Shown one piece after another: positions 15,961-23,438 of a stretch of DNA of 48,028 nucleotides (position 1 is the stretch's first letter; each line of letters starts with the position of its first letter). The stretch covers positions 1 to 48,028 of the forward strand of contig PKYI01000054.1 of the NCBI GenBank assembly GCA_003133645.1, given 5' to 3'. The position numbers and the translations under genes were made by a program. The notes beneath the pieces were generated by a model. That model was not told the origin of the DNA and did no database searches. It was given only the letters and a program-made list of their open reading frames with translations. This DNA is from Acidobacteriota bacterium (GTDB lineage: Bacteria; Acidobacteriota; Thermoanaerobaculia; Thermoanaerobaculales; Thermoanaerobaculaceae).

Positions 15961-16504
15961 GATCCGCGTCGGCGGCCTCGGCGGCCAGGGCGTCATCCTC
16001 TGCGGCATCATCATCGGCAAGGCCGCCTCGATCTTCGACGGCAAGCACGCGACCCTCATCCAGGCGTTCGGCCCCGAGGCGCGCGGCAGCGCGTGCAGCG
16101 CCCAGGTCACGGTGGCGGACGAGGCGATCGGCTACCCCTACGTCAAGAACCCGGACATCCTGATCGTCATGTCGCCCGACGCGTACACCCAGTTCGCGCC
16201 GCAGCTCGCCCCCGGCGGCATGCTCCTCTACGAAAACGAGCTGATCAAGGTGGACGGCACGCTGCCGAAGGGCGTGCGGGCGTTCGGCGTCCCCGCCACC
16301 CGCTTCGCCGAGGAGCTGGGCCGGCGGCTGGTGCTCAACATCGTGATGACCGGCTTCTTCGCCGGGGTGACCGGCTTGTTGTCGTACGAGTCGGTCGAGC
16401 AGGCGGTCAAGACTTCGGTGCCGAAGGGCACGGAGGACCTGAACCTGCGCGCCTTCCGCAAGGGGTACGAGTACGGCCGCGAGCAGTCCGCGGGAAAGAG
16501 CTAG
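15947..16504 (+). CDS. korC: 2-oxoacid:ferredoxin oxidoreductase, gamma subunit
   Basis: This 185-residue subunit of the POR/KOR gamma family begins with RVGGLGGQGVILCGIIIGKA, the characteristic nucleotide-binding-like turn. It continues with FGPEARGSACSAQVTVADEAIGYPYV and VLNIVMTGFFAGVTGLL. The gamma subunit completes the CoA-binding site of the complex. It overlaps korB by 14 nt and ends 10 bp before a GNAT gene, which probably belongs to the same transcript. Confidence 0.92.
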   Translation: MHKTEIRVGGLGGQGVILCGIIIGKAASIFDGKHATLIQAFGPEARGSACSAQVTVADEAIGYPYVKNPDILIVMSPDAYTQFAPQLAPGGMLLYENELIKVDGTLPKGVRAFGVPATRFAEELGRRLVLNIVMTGFFAGVTGLLSYESVEQAVKTSVPKGTEDLNLRAFRKGYEYGREQSAGKS

Positions 16505-16514
16505 GGGGCCGACC

Positions 16515-17111
16515 GTGAAGCTCGAAGGGTTTCCTCAGACCGTGTCGCTGCGCGACGGAACGCCGGTGACCGTGCGGCCGCTGGCCGCGGCCGACGCGAA
16601 GGCGTTGCTCGAGTTCTATCGCTCGCTGCCGGAGGAGGACCGCCTCTACCTCAAGGACGACGTCACCGACGCCGGCTGGCTGCACCGGTTCGTGGCGCTC
16701 GTCGGATCCGGCGAGGTCGTGTCGCTGATCGCCGAGCGCGGGGACAAGGTCGTGGCCGAGGCAACGCTCTACCGCGCGCTGCGCGGCTGGTCCACCCACG
16801 TCGGCGAGATCCGCGTCTCGGTCGCGCCCGCGCTGCGCCGCGACGGCCTGGGCACGTCCCTCGCGGGGGAGCTCGTCAAGGTCGCGACCCGCATCGGAGT
16901 CGAGAAGATGGTCATCGAGGTCGTGGAGAACCAGGTCGGCGCCCGGAAGATGTTCCGCAAGCTCGGCTTCAGGCAGGAGGCCGTGCTCCACGGCCACGTC
17001 AAGGACATCAACGGCACGAAGCGCAACTTGATCCTCGCTTCCAGTGACGTCTCCCACGTCTGGGACGCGATGGAAGCGCTCGTCGCCGACTTCTCCCCCT
17101 CGGCGGAGTAG
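16515..17111 (+). CDS. GNAT-family N-acetyltransferase
   Basis: This is a 198-residue acetyltransferase. The N-terminal part TPVTVRPLAAADAKALLEFY is a typical GNAT beginning. The acetyl-CoA site is VSVAPALRRDGLGTSLAGELV (Q/R-x-x-G-x-G/A variant RRDGLG), and ENQVGARKMFRKLGFRQEAVL is the conserved C-terminal core. The substrate is unknown. It starts at GTG 16515, 10 bp after korC, so co-transcription suggests, but does not prove, a link to protein acetylation or acyl-CoA metabolism. Confidence 0.85.
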   Translation: MKLEGFPQTVSLRDGTPVTVRPLAAADAKALLEFYRSLPEEDRLYLKDDVTDAGWLHRFVALVGSGEVVSLIAERGDKVVAEATLYRALRGWSTHVGEIRVSVAPALRRDGLGTSLAGELVKVATRIGVEKMVIEVVENQVGARKMFRKLGFRQEAVLHGHVKDINGTKRNLILASSDVSHVWDAMEALVADFSPSAE

Positions 17112-17127
17112 TTCGCCTCTTCGGCGG

Positions 17128-18858
17128 TCAACGCTCGGGGGTCGCGCTCTCGTTCGAGAGCAGGGCAAGGCTCTCGCCCTGCCAGAGCAGGCGGGCGTGG
17201 GTGATGCCGTCCCTGGCGAATTCCTGGGTCCAGGAGCGCGTCTCGACGACGGCGAACACCCTGCGGCTGGAATCCCAGACGGTGCGGAACTCCGCCGCGG
17301 TCGGGAAGCGCCGCCGCCGCTCGGCCGGCGTCAGGTGCGAGATGCCGAACGCCAGCTCGCCCTCGAACGCCGCCACTCCGACCGTGCGGTCGAGGTAGAC
17401 CGGCAGGCTCTCGGGGAAGCAGCCGTAGGAGAAGACCAGGTCGCCAGCGCGCAGCTCCGGCCGCAGCCGCGCCGTGAGCGCCGCGCTGGAGCGCTCGCGC
17501 CCGACCAGCGGCACGACGCCCCCGATCGCGGCGCACAGGCAGGCGCCCGCCGCGAACAATGCCAGCAGGCGCCGCTCCCAGCTTCGCCCGAAACCCGAGA
17601 CCACGACCAACGCCGCGGCCGCGACCACGAGGGCCCCGGGGCCCAACAGCCCGGGCGACACGACACCGCCGAGGTCGAGCCTGTCGATCTTGCCGAGGCC
17701 GGCCCACACCAGCGCCACACCCCACACGCCGGTGAGCACCCCGCCGGCGGCGAGGCCCCAGCGCTCGACTCGCAGGGCGGTGAGGCTCCCGCTGCGCGCC
17801 CGCTCGACGGCCAAACCGATGAGAACAGCGAGCGGCGGCAGCGCCGGCAGCACGTAGGGGATCAGCTTGGAGCGCGAGGCCGAGAAGAACGCGATGATGA
17901 AGCCGGCCCAGACCAACAGGAAGACCGCCTCGCGCTGCTCGGCGAGCGACTCCCGTAGGCGACGCCACTCGACGAGCATCGCCGACGCCGGGAAGAGCCC
18001 CGACCACGGCGCGCATCCGAGCCCGACGATCGCGACGAAGAACCAGAACGGCTCCTGGCGCTGCGCCTCGCTCGTCGCGAAGCGCATCAGGTGCTCGTGG
18101 ACGAAGTAGAACCACGCGAAGTCGGGGGTACGGGCGGCCGCGAGCAGGTGCCACGGGGCCGCCACGACGAGGAAGAGCGGCACCCCGGTCAGCCATGGCA
18201 CCGCGGCGAGCACCCGCCACTGCCGCGTCGCCCACAGGTAGAAGAACACCACCGCGCCCGGGATCACGATCCCGATCAGGCCCTTTGCCAGGACTGAAAG
18301 GGCTGCGGCCACGAACATCCCGTACCACCACAGGCGGCCGCTCGCGGCGCCTGGCCGGGCGGGCGGCGACCGATGCGCGAACCAGAAGCACGCCAGCGTC
18401 GCCGTGAGGAAGAACGTCACCGTCATGTCGAGCGTGGCGAGGCGGGCGAGGCCGACCCAGAGCGGCGAGGTGCCGAGCGCCGCCGCCGCCACGGCGCCGG
18501 CGCGCCGGCCGCCCATCGCGGCCCCGAGAGCGTACGCGAGCGCCGCCCCCGCCAGCCCAAAGATCGCGCTCCACAGTCGCGCGGAGAACGCGGACAATCC
18601 GAGCAGCCTGATCGCGACGGCCGTGAGCCAGTAGTGCAGCGGCGGCTTCTCGAAGTAGAGGACGCCGTCGAGGTGCGGCGTCACGAAGTCGCCGGTCGCC
18701 AGCATTTCGCGCGGGACCTCGGTGTAACGCCCCTCGTCGGGCTCGAGCAGCGGCGCGCCGCCGAGGTTCCAGAAGACGAGCACGACCAGGCAGACGATCA
18801 CGAGCGCCGGCAGCAGCCGAGCCGCGGCGGAGGCGGGGGGACGTTGCTCGCCGACCAT
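17128..18858 (-). CDS. arnT: ArnT-like lipid A L-Ara4N transferase
   Basis: This 576-residue inner-membrane glycosyltransferase (GT39/GT83 type) has many membrane helices and a C-terminal periplasmic domain. LLEPDEGRYTEVPREMLATG is the ArnT/PMT catalytic loop with the acidic residues. HLDGVLYFEKPPLHYWL follows, and FYFVHEHLMRFATSEAQRQE matches E. coli ArnT. ArnT moves 4-amino-4-deoxy-L-arabinose from undecaprenyl phosphate to lipid A, lowering its negative charge. It is transcribed away from arnBCAD, and the shared 331-bp gap contains two heptamer arrays. The ATG at 18858 has AAAGGGG upstream. A related GT39 with another lipid-linked sugar donor is the alternative. Confidence 0.82.
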   Translation of the reverse strand: MVGEQRPPASAAARLLPALVIVCLVVLVFWNLGGAPLLEPDEGRYTEVPREMLATGDFVTPHLDGVLYFEKPPLHYWLTAVAIRLLGLSAFSARLWSAIFGLAGAALAYALGAAMGGRRAGAVAAAALGTSPLWVGLARLATLDMTVTFFLTATLACFWFAHRSPPARPGAASGRLWWYGMFVAAALSVLAKGLIGIVIPGAVVFFYLWATRQWRVLAAVPWLTGVPLFLVVAAPWHLLAAARTPDFAWFYFVHEHLMRFATSEAQRQEPFWFFVAIVGLGCAPWSGLFPASAMLVEWRRLRESLAEQREAVFLLVWAGFIIAFFSASRSKLIPYVLPALPPLAVLIGLAVERARSGSLTALRVERWGLAAGGVLTGVWGVALVWAGLGKIDRLDLGGVVSPGLLGPGALVVAAAALVVVSGFGRSWERRLLALFAAGACLCAAIGGVVPLVGRERSSAALTARLRPELRAGDLVFSYGCFPESLPVYLDRTVGVAAFEGELAFGISHLTPAERRRRFPTAAEFRTVWDSSRRVFAVVETRSWTQEFARDGITHARLLWQGESLALLSNESATPER

Positions 18859-18899
18859 GCGGCCCCTTTTGTAGCACGGGCGTACCACGGAGAACCAGG

Positions 18900-18927
18900 G
18901 GACCGGGGTCCGGGCCCCGGGCTCCGG
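18900..18927 (-). repeat. CCGGACC-type heptamer array, 4 units, upstream of arnT
   Basis: On the minus strand the units are CCGGAGC, CCGGGGC, CCGGACC and CCGGTCC, with exact 7-nt spacing. The array lies about 42 bp upstream of the arnT start codon. Confidence 0.8.
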
Positions 18928-19031
18928 AACGGAAGCGACGCGCGGACATCGGCAAAGGCGCCCCCACCATGCCACTGGACAACGACTACGGACCATGCCT
19001 CTTCGGTGCCCGGACCGCGGCCGTTCCGTAC

Positions 19032-19059
19032 CCGGTACCCGGACCCCGGACCCCGGTCC
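19032..19059 (+). repeat. CCGGACC-type heptamer array, 4 units, upstream of arnB
   Basis: Units are CCGGTAC, CCGGACC, CCGGACC and CCGGTCC, followed by CCAGTCTCTG. A similar TCTCTGG tail follows the array at the start of arnA, so the repeat may have a conserved flank. Confidence 0.8.
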
Positions 19060-19189
19060 CCAGTCTCTGCGCTGCGTGCTATCATCGCGCGGTGTTGCGA
19101 CTGGGTTTCTGGCTGCTGGCCGCGGCCCCGGCGCCGCGCCCGGGTGCGCATCCGGCATCCCCGGCGGCCCGCATGGAGGCGACATCGCG

Positions 19190-20368
19190 ATGACCGGCTC
19201 GTTCGCCAAGCGCCCTGAGTTCCTGCCGTTCTCCCGGCCGACGATCCGGCAGGTGGAGATCGACGAGGTCGTGGACTCCCTCAAGTCCGGCTGGATCACC
19301 ACCGGCCCCAAGGCCGAGAGGTTCGAGAACGATTTCGCGGCGTACACCGGATTTCCCCACGTCCTGGCGCTCTCCTCGGCGACCGCGGGGCAGCACATCG
19401 GCCTGATCGCGCTCGGCCTGAAACCGGGCGACGAGGTGATCACCACGCCGATGACCTGGGCCTCGACGGTCAACATGATCGAGGTCGCGGGCGCGACGCC
19501 GGTGTACGTGGACATCCACCGGGACACCCTGCAGATCGACGAGCGCCAGCTCGAGGCCGCGGTCACGGCACGCACCGTCGGGATCATCCCGGTGCATTAC
19601 GCCGGCGCGCCGGCCGACGTGGACGCGATCATGGCCGTCGCCGGCCGGCACGGCCTCTGGGTGTTCGAGGACGCGGCGCACGGCGTGGGCTGCCTGTACA
19701 AGGGGACCCACGTCGGGTGCTTCGGCCGCCTCGGGGTGTTCTCGTTCCACCCGATCAAGAACATCACCACCGGCGAGGGCGGGATGCTGGTGACCCGCGA
19801 CGAGGCTTTGGCGAAAAGGCTCAAGGCGCTGCGCTTCCACGGCCTGGAGAAGCAGGCGTGGAACCGCTACGCGGAGGGCGGCTCGCCGCAGGTCGAGATC
19901 GTGCTCCCCGGCTTCAAGTACAACTTCATGGACCTGCAGGCGGCGCTCGGGATCCATCAGCTCGCCTCGGTCGGCGAGTTCAACCAGCGCCGGCGCGCGC
20001 TGGCCGCGCTCTACGACGAGCTGCTGGCGCAGGTGCCCGAGATCGAGCCGCTCGGCCGGCCCGCCTACGATCACTTCCACACCCGCCACCTCTACGTCGT
20101 CAAGGTGCTCGACGAAGCCCGGATGACGCGCGACGAGTTCATCGCCGCCCTGCGCGAGCGCAACGTCGGCACCGGCATCCACTTCCGGGCCGTGCACACG
20201 CAGCCGTACTACGCCGGCAAGTACCCGCAGTGGATCGGCAGGCTGCCCGTCGCCGAGTGGGTCTCCGAGCGCCTCTGCTCGATCCCGCTGTTCCCGCTGA
20301 TGAGCGACGGCGACGCGGGGTACGTGGTCGACGCGATCAAGGACGTCCTTGCGCAGCGCAGGGGCTGA
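19190..20368 (+). CDS. arnB: UDP-4-amino-4-deoxy-L-arabinose aminotransferase ArnB
   Basis: This 392-residue PLP enzyme of the DegT/DnrJ/EryC1 family converts UDP-4-keto-pentose to UDP-L-Ara4N with glutamate as amino donor. It shows LKSGWITTGPKAERFENDFA at the start, EDAAHGVGCLYKG for the cofactor pocket, and the PLP lysine in FSFHPIKNITTGEGGM. GTGIHFRAVHTQPYYAGKY near the end is typical of ArnB. The ATG at 19190 has GGAGG about 10 nt upstream; the frame is open further 5', including through the heptamer array. It begins the arnBCAD operon and is followed 16 bp later by arnC. Confidence 0.9.
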   Translation: MTGSFAKRPEFLPFSRPTIRQVEIDEVVDSLKSGWITTGPKAERFENDFAAYTGFPHVLALSSATAGQHIGLIALGLKPGDEVITTPMTWASTVNMIEVAGATPVYVDIHRDTLQIDERQLEAAVTARTVGIIPVHYAGAPADVDAIMAVAGRHGLWVFEDAAHGVGCLYKGTHVGCFGRLGVFSFHPIKNITTGEGGMLVTRDEALAKRLKALRFHGLEKQAWNRYAEGGSPQVEIVLPGFKYNFMDLQAALGIHQLASVGEFNQRRRALAALYDELLAQVPEIEPLGRPAYDHFHTRHLYVVKVLDEARMTRDEFIAALRERNVGTGIHFRAVHTQPYYAGKYPQWIGRLPVAEWVSERLCSIPLFPLMSDGDAGYVVDAIKDVLAQRRG

Positions 20369-20384
20369 GCCGGGGGTGGCCACA

Positions 20385-21335
20385 GTGAGCAGTCCGTACC
20401 TGTCGATCGTCGTCCCGGTCTTCAACGAGGAGGAGAACCTTCCCGACCTCCTCCCCCGCCTCGCCGCCTCCCTCGGCGCGATCGGCAAGAGCTACGAGGT
20501 CGTGCTCGTCAACGACGGCAGCCGCGACCGCTCGCTCGAGCTGCTGCGCGAGGCGGCCGCGGGCGACCCGCACCTCGTCGTCATCGACTTCAACCGCAAC
20601 TACGGCCAGCACTCCGCGGTGTTCGCGGGGTTCGAGGAGGCGCGCGGCGAGATCATCGTCACGATCGACGCCGACCTGCAGAACCCCCCCGAGGAGATCG
20701 GCAAGCTCGTGGCCAAGATGGAGGAGGGGTACGACGTCGTCGGCTCGGTCCGGGTCCAGCGGCAGGACTCGCTGTTCCGCCGCCTCGCGTCGCGGCTGGT
20801 CAACCGCGTCACCTCGATGGCCACCGGCGTGCACCTCTCCGACTATGGGTGCATGCTGCGCGCCTACCGCAGGAACGTCGTCAAGACGCTGTGCCAGTCC
20901 AAGGAGATCTCGACCTTCATCCCGGTGCTGGCCGACATGTTCGCCGGGCGCGTCACCGAGGTGCCGGTGGCGCACGCCGAGCGCCTGCGGGGCGAGAGCA
21001 AGTACTCGTTGTGGAAGCTCGTGCGCCTGCAGTTCGACCTGATGACGAGCTTCTCCCTCTGGCCGCTGCGCTCGACGCTGGCGATCGGCGTGACGATGGC
21101 GACCGCCTCGATGATGGTCGCGCTGGTGCTGATCGTCGGGCGGATCATCGAGGGCCACGAGTGGGCGGTCAGCGGAGTGTTCACCCTGTTCGCGGTGCTG
21201 TTCTTCTTCATCGGCGTGCTGCTCTTCGCCATCGGCCTGCTCGGCGAGTACGTCGGCCGCATCTACATGGAGGTCCGCCACCGCCCGCGCTACGTCGTCC
21301 GTCAGGTCTTCCGCTCCGGCGAGGGCCCGTCGTGA
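20385..21335 (+). CDS. arnC: undecaprenyl-phosphate Ara4FN transferase ArnC
   Basis: This 316-residue GT2 glycosyltransferase attaches formyl-Ara4N to undecaprenyl phosphate at the inner membrane. LSIVVPVFNEEENLPDLLPR and VLVNDGSRDRSLELL form the nucleotide site, and TIDADLQNPPEEIGKL contains the DxD metal motif. Two C-terminal membrane helices (about 228-252 and 265-288) anchor it. I prefer GTG 20385, with a G-rich site about 8 nt upstream; GTG 20376 is possible. Its stop overlaps the arnA start as GTGA, so the two genes are coupled. Confidence 0.9.
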   Translation: MSSPYLSIVVPVFNEEENLPDLLPRLAASLGAIGKSYEVVLVNDGSRDRSLELLREAAAGDPHLVVIDFNRNYGQHSAVFAGFEEARGEIIVTIDADLQNPPEEIGKLVAKMEEGYDVVGSVRVQRQDSLFRRLASRLVNRVTSMATGVHLSDYGCMLRAYRRNVVKTLCQSKEISTFIPVLADMFAGRVTEVPVAHAERLRGESKYSLWKLVRLQFDLMTSFSLWPLRSTLAIGVTMATASMMVALVLIVGRIIEGHEWAVSGVFTLFAVLFFFIGVLLFAIGLLGEYVGRIYMEVRHRPRYVVRQVFRSGEGPS

Positions 21336-23398
21336 GCGCGTCTCCCGGACCCCGGACCCCGGTCCCCGGACCCCGGTCTCTGGTCTTCGGCTATCACACC
21401 ATGGGGTGCGTCGGCGTCGACGCGCTGCTGCGGCACGGCTTCGAGGTCGCGGCGGTGTTCACCCACCGCGACGACCCGCACGAGGAGGTCTGGTGGGCGT
21501 CGCTCGCTGAGCGCGCGGAGGCCCGCTCGGTCCCGGTGCACTACCCGGAGAAGGGCGAGCTGAAGACCGACGCGTTCGTGGAGCTCGTCGCCGCCTACCG
21601 CCCCGAGTTCATCTTCTCGTTCTACTTCCGCTGGATGATCCCGACCCGCGTGCTCGCGCTGGCGCCGTGCGGGGCGTTCAACCTGCATGGCTCGCTGCTG
21701 CCGCGCTACCGCGGCCGCGCCCCGGTCAATTGGGTGCTGGTCAACGGCGAGCGCGAGACCGGCGTGTCGCTGCACACGATGGTCGCCAAGGCCGACGCCG
21801 GCGACCTCGTGGACCAGGAGCGCGTCCCGATCGCGGACGACGACACCGCGCTGGCGCTCTACCGCAAGCTCGAGCCGGCGGCCCAGCGGCTGCTCGACCG
21901 CGCCCTGCCGCTGCTGCGCGAGGGGCGGGCGCACCTGCGTCCGATGGACCTTACCCAGGGCTCGTACTTCGGCGGCCGCACCCCCGACGATGGGCGGTTC
22001 GAATGGGGCTGGCCGGCCGAGCGGATCTACAACCTTGTCCGCGCCGTGACGCACCCCTACCCTGGCGCGTTCGTCGACGTCGGCGACCGGCGCCTGCTGG
22101 TGTGGTGGGCCGTCCCAGTCGCCGCGCCAAGAGTCGGCGCGCCCGGCACTGTGCTGGCGGCGGACGGCGGCGGCATCACCGTCGCCGCCGGCGACGGCGC
22201 GCTCCGCCTCGTCACCGTCCAGCTCGAGGGCGAGCTCGAGCTCCCGGCGTCCACCTTCGCCGTCGCCTACGGCATCGCTCCCGGCGCCGTCCTCTCGGTT
22301 GTGCCGGACCCCGGACCCCGGACCCCGGACCCCGGACCCCACTTCTTCTGTACGAAACGGAGACCCCCAGTGAACGTCCTCATCCTCGGCGTCAACGGCT
22401 TCATCGGCAACGCGCTCACGCGGCGCATCCTCGAGACCACCGACTGGCACGTTCACGGCATGGACCTTTCGGCCAACAAGCTCGAGCACTCGCTCCACCA
22501 CGAGCGCTTCCACTTCCTCGAAGGCGACATCACCATCAACAAGGAGTGGATCGAGTACCACGTCAAGACGTCCGACGTGGTGCTGCCGCTCGTCGCGATC
22601 GCGACGCCCGCGACCTACGTGAAGGAGCCACTGCGGGTGTTCGAGCTCGACTTCGAGGCGAACCTCGGGGTGATCAGGCAGTGCGTGAAGTACCGCCGCC
22701 GCGTGGTGTTCCCCTCCACCTCCGAGGTCTACGGCATGTCCACCGACCCCGAGTTCGACGAGGACACGAGCCCGCTCGTGCTCGGCCCGATCAACAAACC
22801 GCGCTGGATCTACTCCTGCTCGAAGCAGCTCCTCGACCGCGTCATCGCCGCCTACGGCCAGCAGGAGGGCCTTGCCTACACATTGTTCCGCCCGTTCAAC
22901 TGGGTCGGCCCGAAGCTCGACGACATCGACGCCGCCAAGGAAGGCTCCTCGCGCGTCGTCACCCAGTTCATCATCAACCTGTTCCGCGGCGAGCCGATCC
23001 GCCTCGTCGACGGCGGGGCGCAGAAGCGCTGCTTCACCTACCTCGACGACGGCATCAGCGGGTTGATGGCGGTGATCGCGGACGAGCGCGGCAACGCCAA
23101 CGCCCAGATCTTCAACATTGGCAACCCGGACAACGAGTGCTCGGTCAAGGTTCTGGCCGAGAAGCTCGCCCGACTCTACGAGGCGCGCAAAGACGAGATC
23201 CCCGGCTACGCGCCGCCGCGCATCGAGGAGGTCAGCTCCGCGAGCTACTACGGCCAGGGGTACCAGGACATCCTCACCCGCAAGCCCAAGGTCGCCAAGG
23301 CGAAGCAGCTCCTCGGCTGGGAACCGAAGGTGGGGCTCGACGAGGCGCTGGAACTCACGTTCGACGCGTTCCTCAAGGACTGGCTGGCGCAGCAGTGA
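21332..23398 (+). CDS. arnA: bifunctional ArnA: UDP-Ara4N formyltransferase / UDP-GlcA decarboxylase
   Basis: This is a 688-residue fusion. Residues about 16-320 are the formyltransferase, with Asn117 and His119 in FNLHGSLLPRYRGRAP and Asp155 in AKADAGDLV, the equivalents of the E. coli catalytic triad. Residues 347-688 are the NAD-dependent UDP-glucuronate decarboxylase. It has the Rossmann motif LGVNGFIGNALTRR, the catalytic FPSTSEVYGM and the YSCSKQ active-site tyrosine/lysine. The first 16 residues and the interdomain linker (about 325-336) are encoded by CCGGACC heptamers and read as PGPRTP/PDPGPRT. A second GTG at 22370 with ACGGAG upstream could also start the decarboxylase alone. It is 28 residues longer than the E. 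coli protein. Confidence 0.92.
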   Translation: MSASPGPRTPVPGPRSLVFGYHTMGCVGVDALLRHGFEVAAVFTHRDDPHEEVWWASLAERAEARSVPVHYPEKGELKTDAFVELVAAYRPEFIFSFYFRWMIPTRVLALAPCGAFNLHGSLLPRYRGRAPVNWVLVNGERETGVSLHTMVAKADAGDLVDQERVPIADDDTALALYRKLEPAAQRLLDRALPLLREGRAHLRPMDLTQGSYFGGRTPDDGRFEWGWPAERIYNLVRAVTHPYPGAFVDVGDRRLLVWWAVPVAAPRVGAPGTVLAADGGGITVAAGDGALRLVTVQLEGELELPASTFAVAYGIAPGAVLSVVPDPGPRTPDPGPHFFCTKRRPPVNVLILGVNGFIGNALTRRILETTDWHVHGMDLSANKLEHSLHHERFHFLEGDITINKEWIEYHVKTSDVVLPLVAIATPATYVKEPLRVFELDFEANLGVIRQCVKYRRRVVFPSTSEVYGMSTDPEFDEDTSPLVLGPINKPRWIYSCSKQLLDRVIAAYGQQEGLAYTLFRPFNWVGPKLDDIDAAKEGSSRVVTQFIINLFRGEPIRLVDGGAQKRCFTYLDDGISGLMAVIADERGNANAQIFNIGNPDNECSVKVLAEKLARLYEARKDEIPGYAPPRIEEVSSASYYGQGYQDILTRKPKVAKAKQLLGWEPKVGLDEALELTFDAFLKDWLAQQ
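21345..21379 (+). repeat. CCGGACC-type heptamer array, 5 units, in arnA 5' end
   Basis: Units are CCGGACC, CCGGACC, CCGGTCC, CCGGACC and CCGGTCT. They lie inside the arnA reading frame just after its GTG start and encode residues about 5-16. The complementary strand carries runs of G separated by three bases. Confidence 0.85.
22304..22338 (+). repeat. perfect CCGGACC x5 array in the ArnA linker
   Basis: Five identical 7-nt units in tandem, 35 bp, lie in frame between the two enzyme domains of arnA. The complementary strand contains four GGGG runs separated by TCC, a canonical G-quadruplex pattern. Because 7 is not a multiple of 3, gain or loss of one or two units would break the fusion frame. 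Confidence 0.92.
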
Positions 23399-23438
23399 AC
23401 TGCCGGGCCAGGGATCAGGGGCCAGTGGTCGAAGCATC

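Larger units (their letters stand above)
18859..19189. other. divergent arnT / arnB control region
   Basis: This 331-bp gap between the divergent arn genes contains two CCGGACC-type arrays in opposite orientation (18900-18927 and 19032-19059). A TATCAT (19080-19085), possible -10 box for arnB, follows the second array so closely that the array occupies the -35 position. No gene is recognisable in the gap. Confidence 0.55.

Noticed and set aside
20849..23398. A single 849-residue protein from within arnC to the end of arnA
   Set aside because: The first part is the alternative frame of arnC; the real arnA start is the GTG at 21332 coupled to the arnC stop.
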